Source: Bacillota bacterium (GTDB lineage Bacteria > Bacillota > Clostridia > Lachnospirales > Lachnospiraceae). From it: DNA of 64,000 nt. Location: assembly GCA_023390555.1 (NCBI GenBank), contig JAEWCQ010000021.1, positions 62,001 through 126,000 of the forward strand. The letters are read 5' to 3'. The notes below the pieces were generated by a model. The model was given only the letters and a program-made list of their open reading frames with translations, was not told where the DNA came from and ran no database searches. Made by a program: the position numbers and the translations under genes. Of this stretch, positions 22,434 through 32,600 are shown in pieces (the first letter of the stretch is position 1; every line of letters begins with the position of its first letter).

Positions 22434-25400
22434 ATGAAAGGAAAGAACGGAAAGAGAAGGCCATTCTTTCAGAGGTTTGTCTGCGCATCTGTATTAAGCG
22501 TAGTGTTCATGATGATGATGTCGGTATTTGACGGCGATTCGAAACTGAACTCATGGCTGATACAGGCCAAGGCAGACACAACATCATCTGTTTCGTCATC
22601 CACAACCAAGAATGCGGATACATTTTCTTGGGACAACGCAGATGTCTATTTTCTATTGACTGACCGTTTTAACAACGGTGACACATCAAACGATCACTCT
22701 TACAACAGAGGGCTTGATGAAGACGGCAATGTCATCAATTATTCGGATACCAGCGCAACATTTCACGGGGGTGATTTTGTAGGTATCACAGAAAAAATTG
22801 AAGAAGGCTATTTCGACAAGCTCGGTGTCAACGCATTATGGATCAGTGCTCCATATGAGCAGATTCACGGATATGTTGTAGGCAGCGATTCTTCCAACAG
22901 TTTTGCTCATTATGCTTATCATGGGTATTACGTATTAGACTATACGCAGACGGATGCCAATTTCGGAACCGGCGCAGAATTCAAGCAACTAGTCGATACA
23001 GCACATGAGCACGGTATTCGGGTCATTATTGATATAGTAATGAATCATTCCGGTTACAATACGATCTATGATATGGCCGAATACAATTATGGTACGCTTG
23101 CAGATGGGTGGGAAGATACCTATTACAAAAGCACAGGTATTAACAATACTTCCTATCACAGCCTGATCGATTACACATCATCCATATCAGATTGGTCCAA
23201 TTGGTGGGGTTCCGATTGGGTTCGATGCGGTGTGGCAGGTTATGATGCAGGTGGTTCCACGAATCTGACGATGTCATTATCGGGACTGCCGGATTTCAAA
23301 ACAGAATCCACAAGTACGGTCGGTATTCCAAAAATACTGCAGACAAAGTGGAAAATGGAAGGACGGTACAATACTGAAACCGCAGAACTTTCTTCCTATT
23401 TAACTGCGCACAATATGAAGATGACAACCACCAATGTTCTTACCTATTGGCTGCAGTCCTGGGTAAGGGAGTATGGAATCGACGGATTCCGCTGCGATAC
23501 CGCAAAGCATGTAGACCTTTCATCCTGGGCTACACTCAAAAGTGCCTGTGTGGAAGCTTTAGACGACTGGAAAGCAGCAAATCCGGATAAAGCACTCGAT
23601 GATACAGACTTCTGGATGACCGGAGAAGTATGGGATCACGGTGTTTATAAAGATGATTACTATACAACAGGCGGTTTCGATTCGCTGATTAACTTCAGTA
23701 CGCAGGGCGGCGGCATCTTAGCTAAGAGCACCGTTGCTGCTACATACCAGGGTTTTGCAGATAAAATCAACACCGACCCTGACTTTAACGTATTATCTTA
23801 CATATCTTCGCACGACAGCGTACTGACAAGAGGTGATTCCATCTATATGGGCTCTGCCTTCCTGATGCTTCCTGGCGCAGTACAGACCTTCTACGGAGAT
23901 GAAACAGACCGTAAGGTAGATTCCAGTGCTTCCTCGAATGGTAATCATGACGTCCGCAGTGACATGAACTGGGACGATATGAATACCGATACTCTGGCTC
24001 ACTGGCAGAAAGTCGGCACATTCCGCAGTAACCACATTTCAGTAGGTGCCGGAGCCAATGCCGCTCTTACGACTACCGATGGTGTGGCATTTTCGCGTAT
24101 TTACAGTGATACAAGTAAGGATATCGCTGACCGGATTGCCGCATGTATCGGCTGTACAAGCAATACCGACGTTACGATTGACGTTTCTTCTCTTTGGGCA
24201 GACGGTCAGATTCTCGTAAATGCTTATGACTATACGACTGCCACCGTAACGGGCGGAAAAGTAACCTTTAACAGTGGAAAGAACGGAACTATATTAATTG
24301 AGGAACCGGACGGAAAGCCATTGATTTCTGTTACCGGAAATGCCAAATTCCACGATACGGAGCAAGTGACCTTAAAGCTCACAGATGCAGATTCTGCAAA
24401 AGTTTCCGTAGATGGAGCAAAGAAATTCCTCGCTTATGACGGCGATACCTTTACCATCGGCGAAACTGCTTATGAAGGAGATACCGTCAGCGTTACCGTG
24501 GAGGCTACGAACATAAACGGGACAAGAACCGCCACCTATACCTTCTATAAGGCATATGCAGACGAGGACATATCGTCCGGGGGGGGCAGTACCGAAGAGC
24601 ATAGAGCAGTTGTCTATGTCAAATCCTCCGATGGTACGGCTCCATACATCTATGCATGGAAGGACGCGAGCACAAAACTCACCGGTGCCTGGCCAGGAAC
24701 AAAGATGACCGAAAAGAACAGCGAAGGTTATTATGTGATGGATCTTGGCATTACCGGCAAATATAATATCATATTCAATAACGGTGCCAAACTTCAGACC
24801 GGTGATATCACGAATCTGGAAGGAGGTGTCTGGATTGACCTCACATCTTCCAGTTATGCATATAACATCACGCAACGGGAAGTAGAAGCAGAAACCACTC
24901 CAATCACCTTTACCGTAAAAAGCTACACCGGAGCCGCTCCATACCTGTATATCTGGGATGCGGCCGGAAATACCTATAACGGATCTTTCCCTGGCAAGGC
25001 TTTAACACAGAAAACGGATGACGGTTTGTATACACTTACGGTCAACTCCTATTCATCTTCTGTCAGCTGTATTGTAAGCTACGGCAGCAATACAACCCAG
25101 TCGAGCAACATCACCGGTATTTCAAGTGAGGTACTGATTACACTCACCTCGGCGGACTGCAGCACCTATGAGGTGACAAAACCATCCACATCCGACTCCT
25201 CTTACGCTACCTTGAAAAAGGAATTAAGAGAGACGAAAAATTTAACCGCTGAAAATTATACCGCTGAATCCTATGCTGCCCTCTACGCCTACGTGGAAGC
25301 AGGAGATGCGCTGATTGCAGCCGGAGAGAAAAATGCGGACGAGTATGCACTGGTCGCAATGGTTAAGGCGGTCCAGACCGCTCAGGCCAATCTCGTGATT

Positions 25401-27710
25401 GCAAAACCGACGGTATCCGGCCTCACAACCGGAAGCACCTCTATTTACGGTAAGGCAGCTTATGGAGGTACGGTAAAAATCACGGTTGGAACCAAAGTTT
25501 ATACAGCAGGAGCAGACGATGTTACCGGTAAATTCTCCGTGACAGTCGATGCTTTAAAAGCAACGGACACTATTTCGGCAATCTGTACGTTGGGAAGCAA
25601 TTCCTCTGCCACCTATACCTTTAAGGTAGACTCGGTAGTCATCGACGTTACCAGTATTACACTTGACAGTTCCAGCAAGACAATCGGTGTCGGTAAGACA
25701 GCCACTTTGACAGCAACCGTACTGCCAGGCAATGCAACCGATCCTTCCGTGACCTGGACGACCAGCAACAGCTCTGTTGCCACTGTTTCCAGTTCCGGCG
25801 TTGTGAAAGGTATTACAAACGGTACGGCAACCATTACCGCGACTACATCCAATGGGTTAAAGGCTACTTCAGCTATCACCGTAAATGATATAGCAGTGAC
25901 CTCGATTACCCTGAACCAGTCGGCTGTGACAATCGCGATCAAAGGTACGACAACCCTGACAGCAGCCATATTGCCAAATGACGCAACGGATACTTCGGTA
26001 ACCTGGACATCCAGTGACACTTCTGTTGCCACCGTTTCCAGTTCCGGCGTTGTCACAGGCATTGCAAAGGGTACGGCAACCATTACCGCAACTACAGTCA
26101 ATGGCTTAAAGGCCACAGCAGCAATTACCGTAAATGAAGTTGCAGTGACCTCGATTACCCTGAGCCAGTCGGCTGTAACCATACCGGTAAGCAGTACATC
26201 CACCTTGACGGCAACCGTATTGCCAAGCAACGCAACCAATTCTTCGGTTACCTGGACGTCCAGTGACACTTCTGTTGCTACCGTTTCCGGTACCGGTGTC
26301 GTAACAGGTGTTGCGAAAGGTACAGCAACCATTACCGCGACAACATCCAATGGTTTAACAGCTTCTGCAACCATTACGGTAAGCGCAGTAGTTGATAGCT
26401 ATATGTTTTTCGAAAAACCATCTTCCTGGAGCAGCACCATCTATGCTTATATCTGGAATGACAGTGAAACATATAAAAATGCTGCATGGCCAGGTGTAGC
26501 TGCCACCCTAAATGCAGACGGAACCTATTATATTGCATGGCCGAAGGATTACACCGGCACGGACTTGAATGTGATCTTTACAGATAAGACCCGCCAGACC
26601 GCAAATCTCAAGGCAGTGAAAAACGGTTATTATACCAGCAGCGGCTATTCTTTTACCGTTACAGATCCAACAGGTGTTGCTCTGAGCAGCTCCTCCGTAA
26701 GTGTTGCAGCAGGAAGCACCGCGACTCTGACAGCAACTCTGTCGCCAAGTACGGCTCGTTCCACAATTACCTGGACGACCAGTGACAGTTCCATCGCCAC
26801 TGTTTCTAATTCAGGTGTTGTAACAGGTGTCGCAGAAGGCACCGCAACCATTACGGCTGCTACAGCCAATGGGCTGACTGCTTCAGCTGCCATTACAGTT
26901 ACAAAAGCAACTACCAGTTACTTGTTTTTTGAAAAACCGTCTTCCTGGAGCAGCACAATTTATGCTTACATCTGGAATGACAGTGTGACTTACAAAAATG
27001 CAGCATGGCCGGGCGTGGCTGCCACCCTAAATGCAGATGGAACCTATTACATTGAATGGCCGAAAGATTACTCCGGTTCGGATTTGAATGTGATCTTCAC
27101 GGACAAAACCCGCCAGACCGCAAATCTCAAGGCAGTGAAAAACGGTTATTACACCAGCAGCGGTTATTCTTATACTGTTGCAGATCCAACAAGTATTACC
27201 CTGAGCAGCGCAACTGCAAACGTTGAAAAGGGAAGTACCGCAACACTGACAGCAACCGTATCGCCAGCTACCGCTCATTCCGTGATCACCTGGACGACCA
27301 GTGACAGCTCTATCGCCACTGTTTCCAGCGCAGGCATCGTGACCGCTGTCGCAGAAGGTACGGCAACCATTACCGCCACTACGGCCAATGGACTGACCGC
27401 CTCTGCCGCAATTACGGTGACTCCGTCAACTGCCAGCTATCTGTATTTTGAAAAACCTGCTTCCTGGGGCAGTACGATTTATGCCTACATCTGGAATGAC
27501 AGTATATCCTTCAAAAATGCGGTATGGCCAGGTGTTGTGACCTCCGTAAACGCAAACGGTACCTATTATATTGCATGGCCGAAAGATTATTCAGGCACGG
27601 ACTTAAATGTCATATTTACCGACAAGAGCCACCAGACTGCCGATCTTAAAGCAATCAAAAACGGTTATTACACCAGCAGCGGTTATTCCTATACCGTTAC
27701 TGCCAAATAA
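22434..27710 (+). CDS. Secreted modular alpha-amylase (GH13) with CBM26 and Big2 modules
   Basis: 1758 residues. A long signal peptide (about 1-48) follows the ATG at 22434 (ribosome site AAAAGGGGG). The GH13 catalytic domain spans about 55-620: nucleophile D355 (GFRCDTAKHV), acid/base E398 (TGEVWDH), D461 (YISSHDS). Next come two CBM26-like modules (about 725-920), a helical linker, a bacterial Ig-like domain, three Big2 repeats (about 1065-1320), then CBM26-Big2-CBM26-Big2-CBM26 to the end. CBM26 binds starch. No LPXTG, S-layer or membrane anchor is seen, so the enzyme is probably released or held by substrate binding. It should cleave internal alpha-1,4 bonds of starch. Confidence 0.95.
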   Translation: MKGKNGKRRPFFQRFVCASVLSVVFMMMMSVFDGDSKLNSWLIQAKADTTSSVSSSTTKNADTFSWDNADVYFLLTDRFNNGDTSNDHSYNRGLDEDGNVINYSDTSATFHGGDFVGITEKIEEGYFDKLGVNALWISAPYEQIHGYVVGSDSSNSFAHYAYHGYYVLDYTQTDANFGTGAEFKQLVDTAHEHGIRVIIDIVMNHSGYNTIYDMAEYNYGTLADGWEDTYYKSTGINNTSYHSLIDYTSSISDWSNWWGSDWVRCGVAGYDAGGSTNLTMSLSGLPDFKTESTSTVGIPKILQTKWKMEGRYNTETAELSSYLTAHNMKMTTTNVLTYWLQSWVREYGIDGFRCDTAKHVDLSSWATLKSACVEALDDWKAANPDKALDDTDFWMTGEVWDHGVYKDDYYTTGGFDSLINFSTQGGGILAKSTVAATYQGFADKINTDPDFNVLSYISSHDSVLTRGDSIYMGSAFLMLPGAVQTFYGDETDRKVDSSASSNGNHDVRSDMNWDDMNTDTLAHWQKVGTFRSNHISVGAGANAALTTTDGVAFSRIYSDTSKDIADRIAACIGCTSNTDVTIDVSSLWADGQILVNAYDYTTATVTGGKVTFNSGKNGTILIEEPDGKPLISVTGNAKFHDTEQVTLKLTDADSAKVSVDGAKKFLAYDGDTFTIGETAYEGDTVSVTVEATNINGTRTATYTFYKAYADEDISSGGGSTEEHRAVVYVKSSDGTAPYIYAWKDASTKLTGAWPGTKMTEKNSEGYYVMDLGITGKYNIIFNNGAKLQTGDITNLEGGVWIDLTSSSYAYNITQREVEAETTPITFTVKSYTGAAPYLYIWDAAGNTYNGSFPGKALTQKTDDGLYTLTVNSYSSSVSCIVSYGSNTTQSSNITGISSEVLITLTSADCSTYEVTKPSTSDSSYATLKKELRETKNLTAENYTAESYAALYAYVEAGDALIAAGEKNADEYALVAMVKAVQTAQANLVIAKPTVSGLTTGSTSIYGKAAYGGTVKITVGTKVYTAGADDVTGKFSVTVDALKATDTISAICTLGSNSSATYTFKVDSVVIDVTSITLDSSSKTIGVGKTATLTATVLPGNATDPSVTWTTSNSSVATVSSSGVVKGITNGTATITATTSNGLKATSAITVNDIAVTSITLNQSAVTIAIKGTTTLTAAILPNDATDTSVTWTSSDTSVATVSSSGVVTGIAKGTATITATTVNGLKATAAITVNEVAVTSITLSQSAVTIPVSSTSTLTATVLPSNATNSSVTWTSSDTSVATVSGTGVVTGVAKGTATITATTSNGLTASATITVSAVVDSYMFFEKPSSWSSTIYAYIWNDSETYKNAAWPGVAATLNADGTYYIAWPKDYTGTDLNVIFTDKTRQTANLKAVKNGYYTSSGYSFTVTDPTGVALSSSSVSVAAGSTATLTATLSPSTARSTITWTTSDSSIATVSNSGVVTGVAEGTATITAATANGLTASAAITVTKATTSYLFFEKPSSWSSTIYAYIWNDSVTYKNAAWPGVAATLNADGTYYIEWPKDYSGSDLNVIFTDKTRQTANLKAVKNGYYTSSGYSYTVADPTSITLSSATANVEKGSTATLTATVSPATAHSVITWTTSDSSIATVSSAGIVTAVAEGTATITATTANGLTASAAITVTPSTASYLYFEKPASWGSTIYAYIWNDSISFKNAVWPGVVTSVNANGTYYIAWPKDYSGTDLNVIFTDKSHQTADLKAIKNGYYTSSGYSYTVTAK
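26395..27430 (+). repeat. Two tandem 519-bp CBM26-Big2 units inside the amylase gene
   Basis: The stretch from about 26395 to 26913 is repeated from about 26914 to 27430 at an exact 519-bp (173-codon) offset, with a third CBM26 copy closing the gene. Long nearly identical runs, for example around 26592-26640 and 27111-27159, differ only by scattered third-position changes, which points to recent duplication or gene conversion. Confidence 0.85.
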
Positions 27711-27764
27711 TCCGCAAAAAACCTGAAATAGGGCTTGCAGAATCAAAATGCTCCGCCCTGATAT

Positions 27765-27824
27765 AAAAAACCACTTTTCCGGTAAGAACCCGAATTATCC
27801 GTTCTTACCCAAAAGTGGTTTTTT
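27765..27824. terminator. Bidirectional terminator between amylase and chemotaxis genes
   Basis: AAAAAACCACTTTT pairs with AAAAGTGGTTTTTT, enclosing a second stem GGTAAGAAC / GTTCTTACC. A/T runs at both ends suit both converging genes. Confidence 0.85.
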
Positions 27825-27860
27825 CATTCCAGAAAATCTGTCTATTTAAAACACATAATA

Positions 27861-29366
27861 TTACGCATATTTCATATCTACGCAGACCACATAAGTTCTT
27901 CCGTCTTTTGCCGCAAAGAATCTGGAATAGGTGCAGCAAAGACTTTTTGTCGCGCTGGATATGTATTCATGGGATACATACAACTCTCCCTGATTTCGGA
28001 CTGCCTGAACAAAATATTTCTTTTTGGAATGGTCATCCCCAGGTACTGCCGGATGAAAATTCTCCAGATTCTCCAGTTCAATCTTCGGATTCATAACCGT
28101 ATCACTCACCTGCTGCCCATTTCCATCAATGACATAGGCGCATTCAAAGCATTCATTTTCTTCCATGCACTGCTCCAGGATTTCATTCATCTGCTGCGCA
28201 TTACTTGTTTCCAGGAGCGTCTCCGCCTTCCGAATATATCCTTTTGCCGTGTTATCCACTTCCTGCTTATCCAAAACGGTTCTCTTTGCCTCATCGACAA
28301 TAAAAGCATTCAGAAGGACTTTCAATCTGTCTGTTTCCGTCTTCAGACTGGTATTTGCTCCCGCACTTTTTTCCGCAAGTGCTGCATTGCTGCCAATCGT
28401 TTCTGTCACCTTTTCAATGATTTCCACAATCTCATTGATGTTGTCTTTCTGTCCGGTTGTTGTCTCTACGATGCTTCGGTTCTGCACCGTTATATTTTCA
28501 ATCTCTTCTGTAATATCACGGAAGCATTCCGCCGTGCTCTGTACAATTCCCTGGCTCTCTTCTACCCGGTTCACACTTTCCCGGATCAGCTCGCCTGTCT
28601 GTTCCACTGCCTGTGTCGTCTGCAGTGCAAGCTTTCCGATCTCCTCTGCAACGACTGCAAAGCCCCGTCCATGTTCTCCTGCTCTGGCTGCCTCAATGGA
28701 AGCATTGAGTGAAAGCAGTTTTGTCTGTGCGGATATATCAAAAATAATATCGGTGATGCTCGAAATATTGTTCGATGCCCGATTGACTTCTTTCATCGAT
28801 TCTACCAGCTGGATGATATTACTGTCACCCTGCTCTGCTGTTTTACGGGCATGTTCGACACTCTGGGATACTCTGCTGACATTCTCGGAATTTTCTTCCG
28901 CCTTTTTGGATACTTCGGAAGCTTTTGTTGAAACCATCTGCATATGTTCTTCCAGACGCTTCTCATTATCTGCAACCGAGGCCGATACCCGATTGGATTC
29001 TTCCCCAATCAGATTGATATCCTCCATAATGGTTCCAATTTCTGCAAACGTATCCGACAAAGAAAATATCATTTTTTCAAGAGCCGACTTGATTGGAGCA
29101 AAGTCTCCGTAGAATTCGGTTTCCCCAGATACTCTGACAAGAAGATCCCCAACCGACAAATGAGAAAGTACTCTGGCAATTTCACCAACATAAATATTTA
29201 AAGTATCCGCAATCAAATTGACATCTTCTGCCAAAGCAGTCAGGTCTTTTGTATTGACCTGTATTCTGTCCCGTTCAAGATCCCCTCCTGCAATCTGATG
29301 CATACGTTTTCCGATCATCTCACAGTCTCTGTAAAAATCGGTATCCTCTTTTTTCCTGTTAAACAT
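27861..29366 (-). CDS. Soluble methyl-accepting chemotaxis protein
   Basis: 501 residues with no hydrophobic segment long enough to cross a membrane. A HAMP-like N-terminal part (about 35-85) leads into the MCP signalling coiled coil (about 105-375) with the conserved kinase-contact tip IEAARAGEHGRGFAVVAEEI (224-243). The last ~115 residues form an extra alpha/beta domain (ECAYVIDGNGQQVSDTVMNP, then YVSHEYISSATKSLCCTYSR) resembling Cache/PDC-type sensors but placed at the C-terminus and apparently inside the cell. It would signal through CheA/CheW to motility or another output. The signal is unknown. Confidence 0.9.
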   Translation of the reverse strand: MFNRKKEDTDFYRDCEMIGKRMHQIAGGDLERDRIQVNTKDLTALAEDVNLIADTLNIYVGEIARVLSHLSVGDLLVRVSGETEFYGDFAPIKSALEKMIFSLSDTFAEIGTIMEDINLIGEESNRVSASVADNEKRLEEHMQMVSTKASEVSKKAEENSENVSRVSQSVEHARKTAEQGDSNIIQLVESMKEVNRASNNISSITDIIFDISAQTKLLSLNASIEAARAGEHGRGFAVVAEEIGKLALQTTQAVEQTGELIRESVNRVEESQGIVQSTAECFRDITEEIENITVQNRSIVETTTGQKDNINEIVEIIEKVTETIGSNAALAEKSAGANTSLKTETDRLKVLLNAFIVDEAKRTVLDKQEVDNTAKGYIRKAETLLETSNAQQMNEILEQCMEENECFECAYVIDGNGQQVSDTVMNPKIELENLENFHPAVPGDDHSKKKYFVQAVRNQGELYVSHEYISSATKSLCCTYSRFFAAKDGRTYVVCVDMKYA

Positions 29367-29432
29367 CTTCTATATCCCCTTTCATTTGTCGAAGCAGGTG
29401 CAGTTTCACAGCACGGATGCACCCGGTCGGTG

Positions 29433-29509
29433 AAAAAAGCAAAGAAACCCCCTTCCAGCTGCCTCTTTGCATCATTTTTCATCATAACTGATTTGGAAAA
29501 AATATGCAA
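29433..29509 (-). promoter_or_regulatory. Promoter and leader hairpin of the chemotaxis gene
   Basis: Reverse strand: TTGCAT (29504-29509), 17-base spacer, TATGAT (29481-29486). About four bases after the expected start comes the stem GCAAAGA / TCTTTGC (29439-29470) followed by TTTTTT, the layout of an early terminator. A second inverted repeat, GGTGCA / TGCACC, lies between it and the ATG (about 29398-29422). Confidence 0.55.
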
Positions 29510-29534
29510 CAATTGTGTCCCCGGCAAAAAAGCA

Positions 29535-29571
29535 GTTCCCCTGCTGTGATTTCCGGTCACGGCTGGGGAAC
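29535..29571 (-). terminator. Terminator of the beta-helix protein gene
   Basis: Reverse strand: GTTCCCCAGCCGTGA / TCACAGCAGGGGAAC around a 7-base loop, followed by TGCTTTTTT. It lies 45 bases after the stop. Confidence 0.8.
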
Positions 29572-29615
29572 ACTTTTCAATTTCTCCTGATACATGATTT
29601 TCGATTCTTTTTCTG

Positions 29616-32600
29616 TTACTTATGTATGACAGCTTTTTTTACACTGCTCCAATCACTGTAATAGCTTGTTTTTCCCACCTTCTTGTAGGTTCTGATCTTC
29701 ACATAGTATTTTTTGCTGCTCTTTAGTTTTTTGATTGCACTGCTCGTCGTCTTATTCTTACTTACGGTTACTGTTCTTGTCGTGCTCTTGGTGAATTTTG
29801 AACTTGTGGAATATAGAATCTGATATCCGGTAACTCCTGTATTCTTTTTCCACTTAACGGTCAGTATTCCTTTTTTAGCCGACACAGCAGCGGTCAGTTT
29901 GGTGGATTTGGGGTTGATTTTAAATGTAATCGTCCTGGTTCCGCTGTACTTTCCTATTCCTTTGATTGTGACTGTTGCAGTTCCGACCGCCTTGTTATTT
30001 TTATAGCTGACGGTATAGTCCGTTTTATTTTTTAGAGTTTTGCTATTATATACTATCTTAACTGACGGTACAAGTGCCTTACCCGTATAGGTCTGATCCT
30101 TTATCTTACTGATTGAAACAGTGCTGACCGGTGTGAGCAGTGTTACCTTCGCCGTGCCAGAGACACTCTTTGTTATCGTTGAAGTTGCACTTACGGTAAG
30201 TTCGGATGCAGTTTCAGACTTGCTTACCGTCAGTTTTCCCGAAGCATTGATTGTGGTGCCCTTACTCTTTGCCCCGCTTACACTCCAGGTTACCGTTTTA
30301 GCCGGATTATCTGTCCCGCTCACCTCTGCCGTAAATGTCTGACTCGATCCTTTCAGTATCTTTACTGTTCCCGGTTTCACGGTTATGGCCGTTACAGCCG
30401 GCGCAATCACCGTCACTTCCGCAGTACCGAATACCGTATCCGTAACCGTTGAAGTTGCTGTTACGATCAGCTTTGCCGCTGTTTCATCACTTCCGACTGT
30501 CAGAATGCCCTCAGAAGTAATGGAAGTCTTGCCGCTCTTAGCCCCGCTTACGCTCCAGGTTACGGTCTTTGCAGGATCATTCGTTCCGCTCACCTCTGCC
30601 GTAAATGTCTGACTTGCTCCTTTCAGTATCTGTGCCGTTCCCGGTCTTACGCTTACGGATGTTACAACAGGTGCATTTTCAGCTTCCTCTACGGTCAGCG
30701 TAAATGTGCTTTCGACTGTTGTATTTTGCGCATCCGTTGCTTTTATGGCAACCGGATATACACCGGTGGTAAGTCCTTCGGCAATCTCCAGCTGATGTGT
30801 CTGTCCATTCCAGGTAATCTTACCATTCCCCGTATTTCCGGTCAGTTCCACAGAAGGCGCGCTGTCCTTTGCAAATTGAAAGCTGTTCGATTCGGACTCT
30901 TTATAGCCTTCTTTCAAAATCATCGCTTCCGGCCCGGACATACTGAATACGGCAGGAAGATTCAAAACTATGGAAGGTGCCATACCGGCTGTTGCATTAT
31001 TAAACCGGCCTGTTCCTTTTGCGTCTGTCCCATTTTCTCCCTCTTTACTGACAAAGTAACACTCATACCCTTTTGTCTCATTTACTGCAAGTGTCAGGGT
31101 ATCCTGATTGTTCTCCAATGCCTGGTTCACAAGGTCTGTGATATCTACTTTGACACGTGTTCCATTGATCTGCTGATTTACCCCGGATGGCTTATCCTGC
31201 ACGATACTGCCAAGATTAAACGAGGCCGATTCTTTTACCAAAGCCGCATCATCCGTTGCGAACACCGGCCTGGTATTCCAGGTAAGCCCGGACTCTGTCC
31301 AGCTGGAATCGTCCACGGCAGCCACCTTCAAGGAATCGTCCAGGCCTTTATTCGCACTGAGCCGGAGCGCAATCAGTGTCATGGAAAGATTCGCCTGATC
31401 AAACAGACTCTGTTGTTCCCGGATGAAAGCGAGATCGAACTTCAGATAAATCAGCTTACTGTCGGATGCATTATTGGATGATCCGTTCTGTCCAAGCAGA
31501 CCGCCTGCATCACTTGCCTTCATTGCGGAAAGATAAACCGTACTTCCGTAATTATTTGCCTTTTCATCTTTCCAGGTCTGCACGTGAGCATCTTCCGATA
31601 CCATCGTACTAAGCTTGTGGTTCTCATATGAATTCACATGAATTGTTACCGGATATGTAACTGCCTGATTTGTATGATCATATACCGTAAATGTTACTTT
31701 GTAATCTCCGTCAATCTGATCCGAGCCCGGTGTCCAGGAAAACTTACCGGTTGCTTGATCAAACGCAGCGCCTTCCACCTCACTGAGATCCGCATCTCCG
31801 TACCTGATCACATCCCCTTCATCCTCATCTTCTGCTTTTACATAGAAAATCAGAGGCTGATCATTGTATGCAGTAAGACTGCTTTCCGGACAGGTAAACG
31901 AAGGCAGTTTATTTTCCAGAATATTAACTCCGTTTGCCGTAAACGTAAGATTTCCGATTGCACTTCCATAGGTCGCATTGATCTGGCTGGAATATTCCAC
32001 GAGTCTGCCGGCCGCATAGAGATTGGTAATCGCCAGATTTTGAATGCTGTTAAATGAGAATGCCTTTGTGGAATCCTGAAACCAGCAGTTATTTAACGCG
32101 ATATTGACCGGATTAAAATGATACGTATCTCCGCCGATCGGTGCCCCTATGTTGCTCCCATTATTTCCGGCAAAGGAACAGTTATTAAATATAAGCTCCT
32201 GATAGTCTGGATTGGATCCGAGGTTCCCATTTTGTACACGGATGGCATCCCCGCCTCCGCTGTTGGAAGTATACCCCGCTACCAGTACGGAATTGAAATT
32301 GTTAAACGTATAGCTCTTTAACTGATAACTCTCGGTTCCGTTATTTTTCCATTTCGTACTGTGCCCAAGACGAATTGCATTCGCGCAGCCGGACCAGCCG
32401 AGACTGTCATTTAATGTGAAATTTTCAGAATCATCCGTGTCCCATAAAAGCCGGTCCTTATTATAAACTGCCGCCGCTGCTGCCGCATTTGTCACTTCCT
32501 CCGACAGATTCAGCGATGCGACATCCGCATTCGTCTTGCCGCTGAGCAGGGAAGACATTTTATTGGCCGGAAATCCGTCACTTGGATTGTAATGACCGGA

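Noticed and set aside
25613..26893. Minus-strand open frames rich in V/A/T within the amylase gene
   Set aside because: They are shadows of the Thr/Ser/Ala-rich Big2 repeats on the plus strand; the repeats make the opposite frame open.
26395..27710. Regularly repeated DNA that could suggest a CRISPR or VNTR
   Set aside because: Units are 519 bp, in frame and encode CBM26-Big2 domains; there are no short repeats with unique spacers.
29367..29520. c-di-GMP riboswitch in front of the chemotaxis gene
   Set aside because: GATGCAAAGAGGC looked partly like a GEMM motif, but the conserved GCAAAC and tetraloop-receptor parts are missing.
30121..30612. Plus-strand open frames within the beta-helix protein gene
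   Set aside because: They mirror the two Big2 repeats on the minus strand and lack start signals.
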